Under the pieces are notes generated by a model that saw only the letters and a list, made by a program, of their open reading frames with translations, was not told the origin of the DNA and made no database searches. This document shows positions 57,348-64,000 of a DNA stretch of 64,000 nt, in pieces. The stretch covers positions 2,542,001 to 2,606,000 of the forward strand of contig NZ_CP156795.1 in the NCBI RefSeq assembly GCF_039862785.1. Direction: 5' to 3'. The first letter of the stretch is position 1. Each line of letters opens with the position of its first letter. The DNA is from Acinetobacter sp. ANC 7912 (GTDB taxonomy: Bacteria > Pseudomonadota > Gammaproteobacteria > Pseudomonadales > Moraxellaceae). The position numbers and the translations under genes are program-made.

Positions 57348-57617
57348 TTAATCTGCCTCGTAAAATTTTGCTGCAAACAGTGCCTGGATTTCAGACAAGG
57401 CTTTTTCCTCATCTGCTCCATCCAGCACCAAGCGTAAAGTTGTTCCCTTCCCAGCACCCAGCATGAGCAGGGACATGATATTTTTCGCATCAACAAGCTT
57501 GTCACCCTTTCCAATCTGGATATTGGAACGAAATTTGGTGGTGACTTCAATCAGCTTGCCTGATGCACGCGCATGTAAACCCAGTTTGTTAATTACGTCA
57601 ACAGTCGTATCAATCAT
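57348..57617 (-). CDS. HPr-family phosphocarrier (NPr type)
   Basis: 89 residues from the ATG at 57617, which overlaps the rapZ stop as ATGA; a longer in-frame version to 57659 lies within rapZ. Phosphorylatable His15 sits in [10 protein letters not shown]. The position equivalent to regulatory Ser46 of HPr is Asn ([11 protein letters not shown]). In gammaproteobacteria an HPr paralogue next to rapZ is NPr (PtsO) of the nitrogen PTS, relaying phosphate between PtsP and PtsN, which are not in this window. Confidence 0.9.
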   Translation of the reverse strand: MIDTTVDVINKLGLHARASGKLIEVTTKFRSNIQIGKGDKLVDAKNIMSLLMLGAGKGTTLRLVLDGADEEKALSEIQALFAAKFYEAD

Positions 57618-58465
57618 GACCAGTGCTTCATTTCTCGGTGGAGGACTTGAACAGACCATTTTGCCTCAAGCGCTTTTTTTAGTCTATCCACAATATAAAC
57701 AGAACGATGCTGACCACCGGTACAACCAATCGACACAGTAATATAGTGACGATGCCCTTCTGCGAATGCAGGTAACCATTTGTCCAGAAAATGGTAAATA
57801 TCCAGGAACATTTCTTCAACCTGTTCACTCTGTTCCAGGAAAGTCTGCACAGGTTGATCCAGTCCAGAATATTTACGCAGCTCCAGATCCCAGTGCGGGT
57901 TTGGCAGATGGCGTATATCAAACACATAATCCGCATCTAAGGGAATGCCATGCTTATAGCCAAAGGATTGTAGAATCACGATCAGGTTATCGGTCTGGCC
58001 CAGCTTGTGCAGCAAGGTATGCTTCAGGTCGTGTACGCTCTTGTCTGTGGTATCAATATGCACAGTCGAACGCATTTGGATCGGGAGCAGCAGCAATTTT
58101 TCTTCTTCAATACACTGCGCCAAACTGTTAAAGCGACCTGACAATGGATGTGGTCGGCGTGACGCACTAAAGCGTGCAATCAGTTCCTGATCCTGTGTGG
58201 TCAGGTAAATCACATCCACCGTACCATGTTTCTGCAGTTGTTCAAAAACATGATCAAATTCTTGCAGATCAGCACGGGTACTGCGAACATCCACACCCAA
58301 GGCTAACTGCTCCAGGCTATTTTCCTGATCCAGCTTGGCAACAATTTCAGGCAGCAATGCTAGCGGCAAATTATCGATACAGTAATAGCCCAAGTCTTCT
58401 AGCACCTGCAAGGCAGATGATTTACCTGAACCGGATTGTCCTGTGACGATCAGTATGCGCTTCAT
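57614..58465 (-). CDS. rapZ: RNase adapter RapZ (YvcJ family)
   Basis: 283 residues. N-terminal P-loop [41 protein letters not shown], and a C-terminal domain with [16 protein letters not shown] and the [22 protein letters not shown] motif. In E. coli RapZ binds the sRNA GlmZ and directs RNase E to it, matching GlmS supply to glucosamine-6-phosphate need. Whether Acinetobacter has such sRNAs is not shown here. The rapZ-NPr overlap repeats the usual gammaproteobacterial linkage. Confidence 0.95.
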   Translation of the reverse strand: MKRILIVTGQSGSGKSSALQVLEDLGYYCIDNLPLALLPEIVAKLDQENSLEQLALGVDVRSTRADLQEFDHVFEQLQKHGTVDVIYLTTQDQELIARFSASRRPHPLSGRFNSLAQCIEEEKLLLLPIQMRSTVHIDTTDKSVHDLKHTLLHKLGQTDNLIVILQSFGYKHGIPLDADYVFDIRHLPNPHWDLELRKYSGLDQPVQTFLEQSEQVEEMFLDIYHFLDKWLPAFAEGHRHYITVSIGCTGGQHRSVYIVDRLKKALEAKWSVQVLHREMKHWS

Positions 58466-58486
58466 GCACTGCGATCCTTTCTATGA

Positions 58487-59332
58487 TTATGCAGAGTATT
58501 TTACCTGCAGATTGTCAATCAAACGAGTCTTGCCCAGTTTAGCAGCGATGAATAGCACCACATCCTGATTAAACTCATCAATTTTTTGCAGTTCTGGGGT
58601 GCGTGCTTCTACGTAGTCCACCACAAAACCGGCATCGGTCAGCATCTGCCGAATACCTGCCAATGCTGCATCCAGAGTTGCACCTTCATGCAACTGCTGT
58701 TCAGCAGCTTTCAGGCTACGGTAAATGGTCGGTGCAGTCTGACGTTCTTCTTCAGACAGGTATCCATTACGAGAACTTAAAGCCAGACCATCTTCTGCAC
58801 GGGTAATAGGCACACCAATCACTTCCAGTGGAATATTCAGATCCTGTACAAACTGGCGGATTACTGCCAGCTGCTGATAATCCTTTTCACCAAAGAAGGC
58901 ATAGTTTGGCTGCACAATGTTAAACAATTTGGTAACAACCACAGCCACGCCATCAAAATGGCCTGGACGTTGCAGACCACACAGGTCATTGGTGATGTCA
59001 GACACGCTGATATTGGTCAGACGCGGCTTGGTACCATACATCTGCTCAACAGTTGGAGCAAAGACGATGTCACAACCCACTTCAGCCAGCAACTTCTGAT
59101 CCTGTTCCAAAGTACGTGGATAGTTATCAAAATCTTCATTTGGTCCAAACTGGATTGGATTCACAAAGATACTGACCACGACTACATCACACAGCTTGCG
59201 TGCTTCACGTACCAAATTCAGGTGACCTTGATGCAGATTACCCATGGTCGGTACGAAGCCGATGATCTTACGTGCTGAACGCGCCGGATTTAACGATGCT
59301 GCTAAACCTTGGATTGTTGTTTCTGTTTTCAT
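58487..59332 (-). CDS. panC: pantothenate synthetase
   Basis: 281 residues from the ATG at 59332, 1 nt after the panB stop; the longer frame to 59380 would overlap panB. HIGH-type [62 protein letters not shown] and [14 protein letters not shown] are all present. It joins pantoate and beta-alanine with ATP. It is part of pcnB-folK-panB-panC, an order also seen in E. coli. No panD is in the window. Confidence 0.97.
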   Translation of the reverse strand: MKTETTIQGLAASLNPARSARKIIGFVPTMGNLHQGHLNLVREARKLCDVVVVSIFVNPIQFGPNEDFDNYPRTLEQDQKLLAEVGCDIVFAPTVEQMYGTKPRLTNISVSDITNDLCGLQRPGHFDGVAVVVTKLFNIVQPNYAFFGEKDYQQLAVIRQFVQDLNIPLEVIGVPITRAEDGLALSSRNGYLSEEERQTAPTIYRSLKAAEQQLHEGATLDAALAGIRQMLTDAGFVVDYVEARTPELQKIDEFNQDVVLFIAAKLGKTRLIDNLQVKYSA

Positions 59333-59333
59333 C

Positions 59334-60143
59334 TTATAACTCAACCTGGAAGGTATGTTCAGGTGCAGGAAATGAGCCATCTAACACGGCTGCATGATAA
59401 GCCTTGAATGCATCCAGGATTGCATTGGCACCTGATTGTTCTTGCATAAAGTTGCGTACAAATTTAGCCATATGGCCGAAGTTCAGACCGAGCATGTCCT
59501 GTACCACCAGTACCTGACCATCGGTATCAGCTCCAGCACCAATCCCGATCACCGGAATATCCGGGAATAGGTCTGCGACTTCTTTACCGAGCTGTGCAGG
59601 CACACATTCCAGCAACAGCAATGCTGCACCGGCTTCTACCACTGCCTTACAGTCAGTAATTAGCTGATCTGCTGCGGCACGGCTACGTGCCTGTAATTTA
59701 TAACCGCCAAACACGTTTACCGATTGTGGAGTCAGACCTAAATGCACACACACCGGAATACCATTACGGGTCATCACCTGTACCGTTTCAGCCAGCCAGG
59801 CACCGCCTTCCAGCTTCACCATCTGCGCACCTGCTTGCATCACGGTACGTGCACTTTGCAAAGCATCATTTAATGTTGCATAGCTCATAAATGGCAGATC
59901 AGTCAGGATAAAGGCATGCTGGTTCGCACGACGCACTGCAGCCGTATGATAGGCCATATCTGCGACAGTCACTGGTAAAGTAGAGTCATGCCCCTGAATG
60001 GTCATACCCAGAGAATCCCCGATCAGAATGCTATCCACTTCGGCGATTTCCATGGCTTTGGCCATACTGGCATCGTAGCAGGTCAGGCAGGAGAATTTGC
60101 GGCCGTCCGCCTTGAATCGTCTTAAGTCACTCAGACTGATCAT
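59334..60143 (-). CDS. panB: 3-methyl-2-oxobutanoate hydroxymethyltransferase
   Basis: 269 residues. [44 protein letters not shown] carries the metal-binding Asp residues, followed by [19 protein letters not shown] and [21 protein letters not shown]. It forms ketopantoate, the first committed step to pantothenate and CoA. The panC start follows immediately, giving tight coupling. Confidence 0.97.
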   Translation of the reverse strand: MISLSDLRRFKADGRKFSCLTCYDASMAKAMEIAEVDSILIGDSLGMTIQGHDSTLPVTVADMAYHTAAVRRANQHAFILTDLPFMSYATLNDALQSARTVMQAGAQMVKLEGGAWLAETVQVMTRNGIPVCVHLGLTPQSVNVFGGYKLQARSRAAADQLITDCKAVVEAGAALLLLECVPAQLGKEVADLFPDIPVIGIGAGADTDGQVLVVQDMLGLNFGHMAKFVRNFMQEQSGANAILDAFKAYHAAVLDGSFPAPEHTFQVEL

Positions 60144-60197
60144 GAAGGTGTTCCTCTCTAAATTGAAGTTCTCGCGAACATGCCAATCACTTAAAAA

Positions 60198-60683
60198 TTA
60201 AAGATTCGCCCAGTTGGTACGATCCAGTACCGTTAAGGTCGATTGTTTTACGATGTCCAGGTCTTTTAATGTTTGTCCATTCAGCTGCAAATCAGCATTC
60301 AGATCCAACAGCGGCAATAATACAAAATCGCGCTCCAATACACCGACATGCGGCACAGTCAAACGCTCATTCTGAATCCGTTCATCCCCATAGATGAGCA
60401 AATCCAAATCTAAGGTACGTTCCCCCCAATGACGCAGACGTACCCGACCCGCTTCCTGTTCAAATGCCTGCAAACGATCCAGCAAATCCAATGGCGCCAG
60501 ATCGGTAATAAGCTCTGCCACGGCATTGTGATAATTGGGCTGATCCTGCGGTCCCATTGGTGGGCTCTGGTACAGATGCGAGACTCTCACCTGCCCTAAA
60601 GTTGCCAGTTTCTGTACCGCATCTGCCAGAATCTGGCGAGAATCCCCGAGATTACTACCTAAACCGATATAAGTCGTGATCAT
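60198..60683 (-). CDS. folK: HPPK, folate biosynthesis pyrophosphokinase
   Basis: 161 residues: TTYIGLGSNLGDSRQILADAVQKL at the N-terminus, LYQSPPMGPQDQPNYHNAV, and the HPPK signature RHWGERTLDLDLLIYGDERI with the two metal-binding Asp. It pyrophosphorylates 6-hydroxymethyl-dihydropterin for folate synthesis. It overlaps pcnB by ATGA and precedes panB by 54 nt. Confidence 0.97.
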   Translation of the reverse strand: MITTYIGLGSNLGDSRQILADAVQKLATLGQVRVSHLYQSPPMGPQDQPNYHNAVAELITDLAPLDLLDRLQAFEQEAGRVRLRHWGERTLDLDLLIYGDERIQNERLTVPHVGVLERDFVLLPLLDLNADLQLNGQTLKDLDIVKQSTLTVLDRTNWANL

Positions 60684-62149
60684 TGTGTCGGTCCAAAAAC
60701 AACCTGGCTTAAATCACGCTGTACACGTTTGCGTTTCAAAATTGGATGATCTGGACCGATCTCGCCACTGCTGCTGGCTGCCGCATGAGAAACAGGTTTA
60801 GCAGCAGCTTCCATTTTGGCTTTACGGGCACGACGGCTACGTGGTTCTGGCTCATTTACCAATGGCTCAATCTCAGCAGTTTCCTGAGCAGCCAGATGCT
60901 GTTCCAGATGTTCTTCCTGACTAGCCTTACGACGATTCTTGGCACGCTGCCGATTATACTGAGCAATCGCGCGTTCTTTTTCGTCTGCGGTCATCTGCTG
61001 ATAAGCATCCCACCAGCTACCCATGCCTTGAGCTGTTTCATCGCCAGACTTTTCACGTAGCAACAAGAAGTCGAAACCGGCACGGAAACGGGCATGACCT
61101 GACAAGGCTTCAATCTGTTGTGGTTTTGGATTTAGCAAACGAGTCTGCATTTCCCAGACTTCGCGGATAAAAGTTTCTGCAAAACGTGGAATGATAGTAC
61201 GCGTAGCCTGACGTTTTAAAACATCCAGACCCGCTTGAGCACGAGCTTCGGCAGGTACCACCCCTTTGCCCAGATAAAAATCGCAACGTTCCAGGAATGG
61301 CTTCCACAGCAACACCGCATAGAAGAATGCCGGGTTGATGGTCTTGCCAATCGAAATACGTTGATCGGTATTCTTGGCAGCCAATTCAATGAATGGTGAT
61401 ATTTCCGGTTTGATATCCGCAAACAGCTGACGCCAGATACCAAAATCTATCAGCATTGGCAGTACGCGTTGCAGATGTCCCATGGTAAACAGCTTCTGCG
61501 ACTCATCATAAAGACGGTGCGGAGAGACATCGCGCAGCAACTGGGTCATTTCCGGGGTAAAGATGTCCAGAATCGCTGGGTCAATACTGAAGTTCAGCTT
61601 GGCAGCAAAACGTAAGGTACGTAGCATCCGCACCGGATCTTCCTCGAAACGCAGTGCCGGGTCACCTAACAGACGCAGGGTCTTGTGCTTGATGTCGTCA
61701 ATGGCATTACAGAAGTCCAGCACAATACCTTTGCGTGGCTGGTAATACAGCGCATTAATAGAAAAATCGCGGCGCGCAAAATCCTGTTCAATGGTGCCCC
61801 AGTTATTGTCACGCAGGATCATCCCTTGTGCCGAGGTGACTGCTTTTTTAGGCGGGGCACGGAAAGTCGCGACTTCCACCAATTCTCGACCAGAGTAGAC
61901 ATGAGCAAGCTCAAAACGACGTCCGATAATACGACAACGACGTCCGAATACTTCTTTGACCTGAGCGGGAGTCGCGTTAGTAACAGCATCGAAATCCTTA
62001 GGATTCAGTCCCAACATCAGATCCCGGACACCGCCACCAACAATATAAGCTTCATAGCCAGCCTTGGTTAAGGCATCAATCACATCGAGGATATAAGAAG
62101 GTAATTGAGCGGTTGATAAACCACATTTTGACGCGCGCAAAGTTTGCAA
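60680..62149 (-). CDS. pcnB: poly(A) polymerase I
   Basis: 489 residues. Nucleotidyltransferase head YIVGGGVRDLMLGLNPKDFDAVTNATP, GRRFELAHV, FARRDFSINALYYQP and the neck FEEDPVRMLRTLRFAAKLNF; the basic C-terminal tail is typical of PcnB rather than of CCA-adding enzymes. It adds 3' A tails that promote RNA decay. The start is a TTG at 62149, the first start codon after an in-frame stop, with AGGAGA upstream. A non-AUG start is also known for E. coli pcnB. Confidence 0.95.
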   Translation of the reverse strand: MQTLRASKCGLSTAQLPSYILDVIDALTKAGYEAYIVGGGVRDLMLGLNPKDFDAVTNATPAQVKEVFGRRCRIIGRRFELAHVYSGRELVEVATFRAPPKKAVTSAQGMILRDNNWGTIEQDFARRDFSINALYYQPRKGIVLDFCNAIDDIKHKTLRLLGDPALRFEEDPVRMLRTLRFAAKLNFSIDPAILDIFTPEMTQLLRDVSPHRLYDESQKLFTMGHLQRVLPMLIDFGIWRQLFADIKPEISPFIELAAKNTDQRISIGKTINPAFFYAVLLWKPFLERCDFYLGKGVVPAEARAQAGLDVLKRQATRTIIPRFAETFIREVWEMQTRLLNPKPQQIEALSGHARFRAGFDFLLLREKSGDETAQGMGSWWDAYQQMTADEKERAIAQYNRQRAKNRRKASQEEHLEQHLAAQETAEIEPLVNEPEPRSRRARKAKMEAAAKPVSHAAASSSGEIGPDHPILKRKRVQRDLSQVVFGPTQ

Positions 62150-62285
62150 AAGACGCTGTCTCCTACGTCTGAACGTAAAATTCTAAGATGACGCTAATCA
62201 TATCGCTTACACGGCTAAAGGGCAATTTGATTATGTCAATCCTCAGATCATGCTTGATTGAGGATTCACCTTAAATTCAGACCAT

Positions 62286-62708
62286 TTACAGGGCCAATCG
62301 CGCCTGATTTTTGGCAAATAAAGCCGGACCGATGCCCTTTACCAGCTGAATATCTTCAATGCGTTTAAACTTGCCATGGGTATTACGATATTCAATGATC
62401 GCTTCAGCCTTTTTCTGACCAATGCCATGCAACTGCTGCAACTGTTCAGCCGTGGCAGAATTGAGCCGGATCTTATCTGCACTTGAAACAGCTGAAAGAG
62501 TCGGCTTACTTAAATAATGGCTGGAAGGATTGATCTGCTGAGTAGCCTGCTGCTGTTTTAATCGGGCATCATGCTGTTCCTGTCGAGCCTTCCATTCTGC
62601 ATAACTTTCAGCCTGGACAGCAGAAAAAGAACTGCTCAGTATAGATGAAATGAAGATCAGAGCGCTAATCAGCCTCCGGTATTTTGCTGGATAAATGATT
62701 CTGGTCAT
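62286..62708 (-). CDS. ComEA-like helix-hairpin-helix DNA-binding protein
   Basis: 140 residues. N-terminal signal peptide or anchor (about 1-32, hydrophobic ISALIFISSILSSSFSAVQA), a polar Gln-rich linker, then a ComEA-type double helix-hairpin-helix (IRLNSATAEQLQQLHGIGQKKAEAIIEYRNTHGKFKRIEDIQLVKGIGPAL in the last 60 residues). It is a periplasmic DNA-binding protein; ComEA pulls in transforming DNA in competent bacteria, including this genus. Its start lies inside mazG (44-nt overlap) and no later start codon precedes the signal sequence. Confidence 0.88.
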   Translation of the reverse strand: MTRIIYPAKYRRLISALIFISSILSSSFSAVQAESYAEWKARQEQHDARLKQQQATQQINPSSHYLSKPTLSAVSSADKIRLNSATAEQLQQLHGIGQKKAEAIIEYRNTHGKFKRIEDIQLVKGIGPALFAKNQARLAL

Positions 62709-63480
62709 GGTTCGCCTGTTGTTTTAATTGTTGTTTCGCCTGCTCCCACAGCTGATCCAGTTCAGTCAGTGACAGGTCTTCTATATTCAGGTTTTGTGCT
62801 TTTGCCTGATGCTCCATCAGGGCAAATCGAGTGCGGAATTTATGAATGGTTCCAAGCAGCGCCATCTCACTCGAAACCCCAAGTTTACGACCAACATTGA
62901 TCAGTGAAAATAAGCAGTCGCCAAACTCGTCCTGAATTTCGTCGGAATTTTGTCCAGCCAAAGCCTGTCTAAACTCTTCTAACTCTTCCTCGAGTTTACC
63001 CATAGCACCGACAACATCAGGGAAATCAAAGCCGATTTTTGCCACATTTTTCTGGATTTCATCAGCCTGTACCAAGGCCGGTGCATGTTTGACTTCATCT
63101 AGCCGTGAATATGGCTTGCCCTGCTTTTCCTTAGCTTTGATTTCTTTCCATAATACAGAAACATCTTCCGGACTCAATTTGGCAAATTGCTCCGCCTGAA
63201 ACACATGTGGATGACGGCGGATCAATTTATCCGTAATTGCTTGCACCACATCCTGAAAATCAAATGCACCCTGCTCGCTGTACAGCTGCGACTGGAATAC
63301 CACCTGTAATAACAGGTCGCCAAGTTCATCACGTACATCTTCAGCCTTGCCGGAACGCACTGCAGCTTCAACCTCATAAGCTTCTTCAATCGCATAACGG
63401 GTCAAGGATTCTGGAGTCTGCTGCCGATCCCAAGGACATTTTTCACGTAATTCACGCATGATGTTCAGTAATTGTTCCAC
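62665..63480 (-). CDS. mazG: nucleoside triphosphate pyrophosphohydrolase MazG
   Basis: 271 residues with the duplicated MazG fold: CPWDRQQTPESLTRYAIEEAYEVEAA, EDVRDELGDLLLQVVFQSQ with the EExxE-type metal site, and a second copy (KLEEELEEFRQAL, EIQDEFGDCLFSLINVGRKLG). It hydrolyses NTPs to NMP and pyrophosphate and is linked to stress and nucleotide-pool cleaning. It is first of the minus-strand run and its 3' end overlaps the comEA-like start. Confidence 0.96.
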   Translation of the reverse strand: MEQLLNIMRELREKCPWDRQQTPESLTRYAIEEAYEVEAAVRSGKAEDVRDELGDLLLQVVFQSQLYSEQGAFDFQDVVQAITDKLIRRHPHVFQAEQFAKLSPEDVSVLWKEIKAKEKQGKPYSRLDEVKHAPALVQADEIQKNVAKIGFDFPDVVGAMGKLEEELEEFRQALAGQNSDEIQDEFGDCLFSLINVGRKLGVSSEMALLGTIHKFRTRFALMEHQAKAQNLNIEDLSLTELDQLWEQAKQQLKQQANHDQNHLSSKIPEAD

Positions 63481-63582
63481 CTGACAACCTCTTTCTTTGA
63501 CCAGACCAGAAATCTGTTTGTGCTCAATGTTTGTTATGCTCTAAAGCAACCCATAAAAATAACCAACATGGAGACCAATAAA

Positions 63583-64000
63583 ATGCACAGTATCTTTATT
63601 AGCGGTGCAGCACAAGGAATTGGTGCCGCGGTTGCGAGTCTTTTTTACCAGCAGGGTTATAAAGTCGGGATCTATGATCTGAATACCACACTGGCTGAAC
63701 AGTTAGCTCAAAAGCTTGGCCCACATGCGCATGCAGGTTATCTGGATGTTGCCAGTTATGACTCCTGGCAAACTACTTTGAATGATTTTGCAAACTGGGC
63801 GGGTGAAATCAATATTCTGGTGAATAATGCCGGGGTACTGTATTCTGGAAATTTCGAACAGATACCTATTGAATCCCATCACCAAATTATCGACATCAAT
63901 GTCAAAGGCATGCTCAATGGCTGTCATGCCGCTTTTCCTTTTTTAAAACGTGCGTCCTTTGCCCGAGTCATAAACCTGTCGTCTGCTTCTGCAATTTATG
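63583..64000 (+). CDS. short-chain dehydrogenase/reductase, 3' truncated by window edge
   Basis: 139 codons are present and the frame is open to the end. Rossmann motif ISGAAQGIGAAVASLFYQQGY, the NNAGVLYSG motif, the conserved DINVKGMLNGCHA and the catalytic-Ser strand VINLSSASA; the Tyr-x3-Lys pair would start at the window edge. GGAG lies 9 nt before the ATG at 63583; an in-frame ATG at 63568 is possible but would contain that GGAG. It is an oxidoreductase of unknown substrate, divergent from mazG. Confidence 0.9.
   Translation, partial: MHSIFISGAAQGIGAAVASLFYQQGYKVGIYDLNTTLAEQLAQKLGPHAHAGYLDVASYDSWQTTLNDFANWAGEINILVNNAGVLYSGNFEQIPIESHHQIIDINVKGMLNGCHAAFPFLKRASFARVINLSSASAIY

Noticed and set aside
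62238..62266. 8-bp inverted repeat after comEA-like gene as terminator
   Set aside because: AATCCTCA/TGAGGATT pairs well, but the loop is 13 nt and there is no T run on either strand.

Overview
The window is chromosomal DNA from a moderately AT-rich gammaproteobacterium, almost certainly an Acinetobacter species. The evidence is the gene content and order, not a database match: a lipooligosaccharide outer-core (OC) type locus lies between aspS and ilvE, a ZnuD-like receptor has a Zur-type palindrome, and the order is trxA-rho with ppx-accA-tilS-proC-yggT running away from it. No rRNA, tRNA, CRISPR array, transposase or prophage gene was seen. Coding density is high and most genes are housekeeping.

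Layout. 1-2041: the 3' part of polA. 2201-7322 (minus): ppx-accA-tilS-proC-yggT. 7588-9507 (plus): trxA and rho; rho has a strong promoter, a long leader and a possible short upstream ORF. 9931-10203: a small alanine-rich lipoprotein. 10308-14138 (minus): pheS-pheT-ihfA, with a repeat element inside the operon. 14298-16377: a tail-anchored unknown, a small unknown, and rpmI-rplT. 16608-22474: a mixed set (MFS exporter, TonB-C-like protein, DedA/YqaA-like protein, GST, an Hsp20 with a heat-shock-type promoter and a ROSE-like RNA hairpin, a HAD phosphatase, a membrane protein). 22525-25004 (minus): thrS-infC, with an ATT start for infC. 25279-27738 (minus): an ALO-family flavin oxidase and a DSD1-type PLP enzyme. 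28195-33739: acyl-CoA ligase, phospholipase D-like protein, ZnuD-like receptor. 33884-34657: a DUF4184-type membrane protein.

34818-52014: aspS, then about 14 kb of accessory surface-carbohydrate genes, then ilvE. This accessory block is visibly more AT-rich than its flanks and changes strand repeatedly. It holds a lipid A-type acyltransferase, an OafA/SGNH acyltransferase, five probable glycosyltransferases of the GT4/GT2 types, two ELM1/GtrOC1-type proteins, a polysaccharide deacetylase, and a compact rmlB-rmlA-(ketoisomerase/acetyltransferase fusion)-aminotransferase set. That set predicts a dTDP-linked 3-acetamido-3,6-dideoxyhexose (Fuc3NAc or Qui3NAc), not rhamnose.

52039-64000: glnE, with its ribosome-binding region inside a long hairpin; an orphan soluble histidine kinase; a 0.67-kb gap without genes; then a long minus-strand run mazG, comEA-like, pcnB-folK-panB-panC, rapZ-HPr(NPr)-yjgA. 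A 3'-truncated SDR dehydrogenase starts at 63583.

The observations I rate highest are the ROSE-like thermometer candidate before hsp20 (20412-20444), the SD-sequestering hairpin before glnE (54793-54847), the rho leader (7977-8238), and the aminosugar pathway in the OC-type locus.
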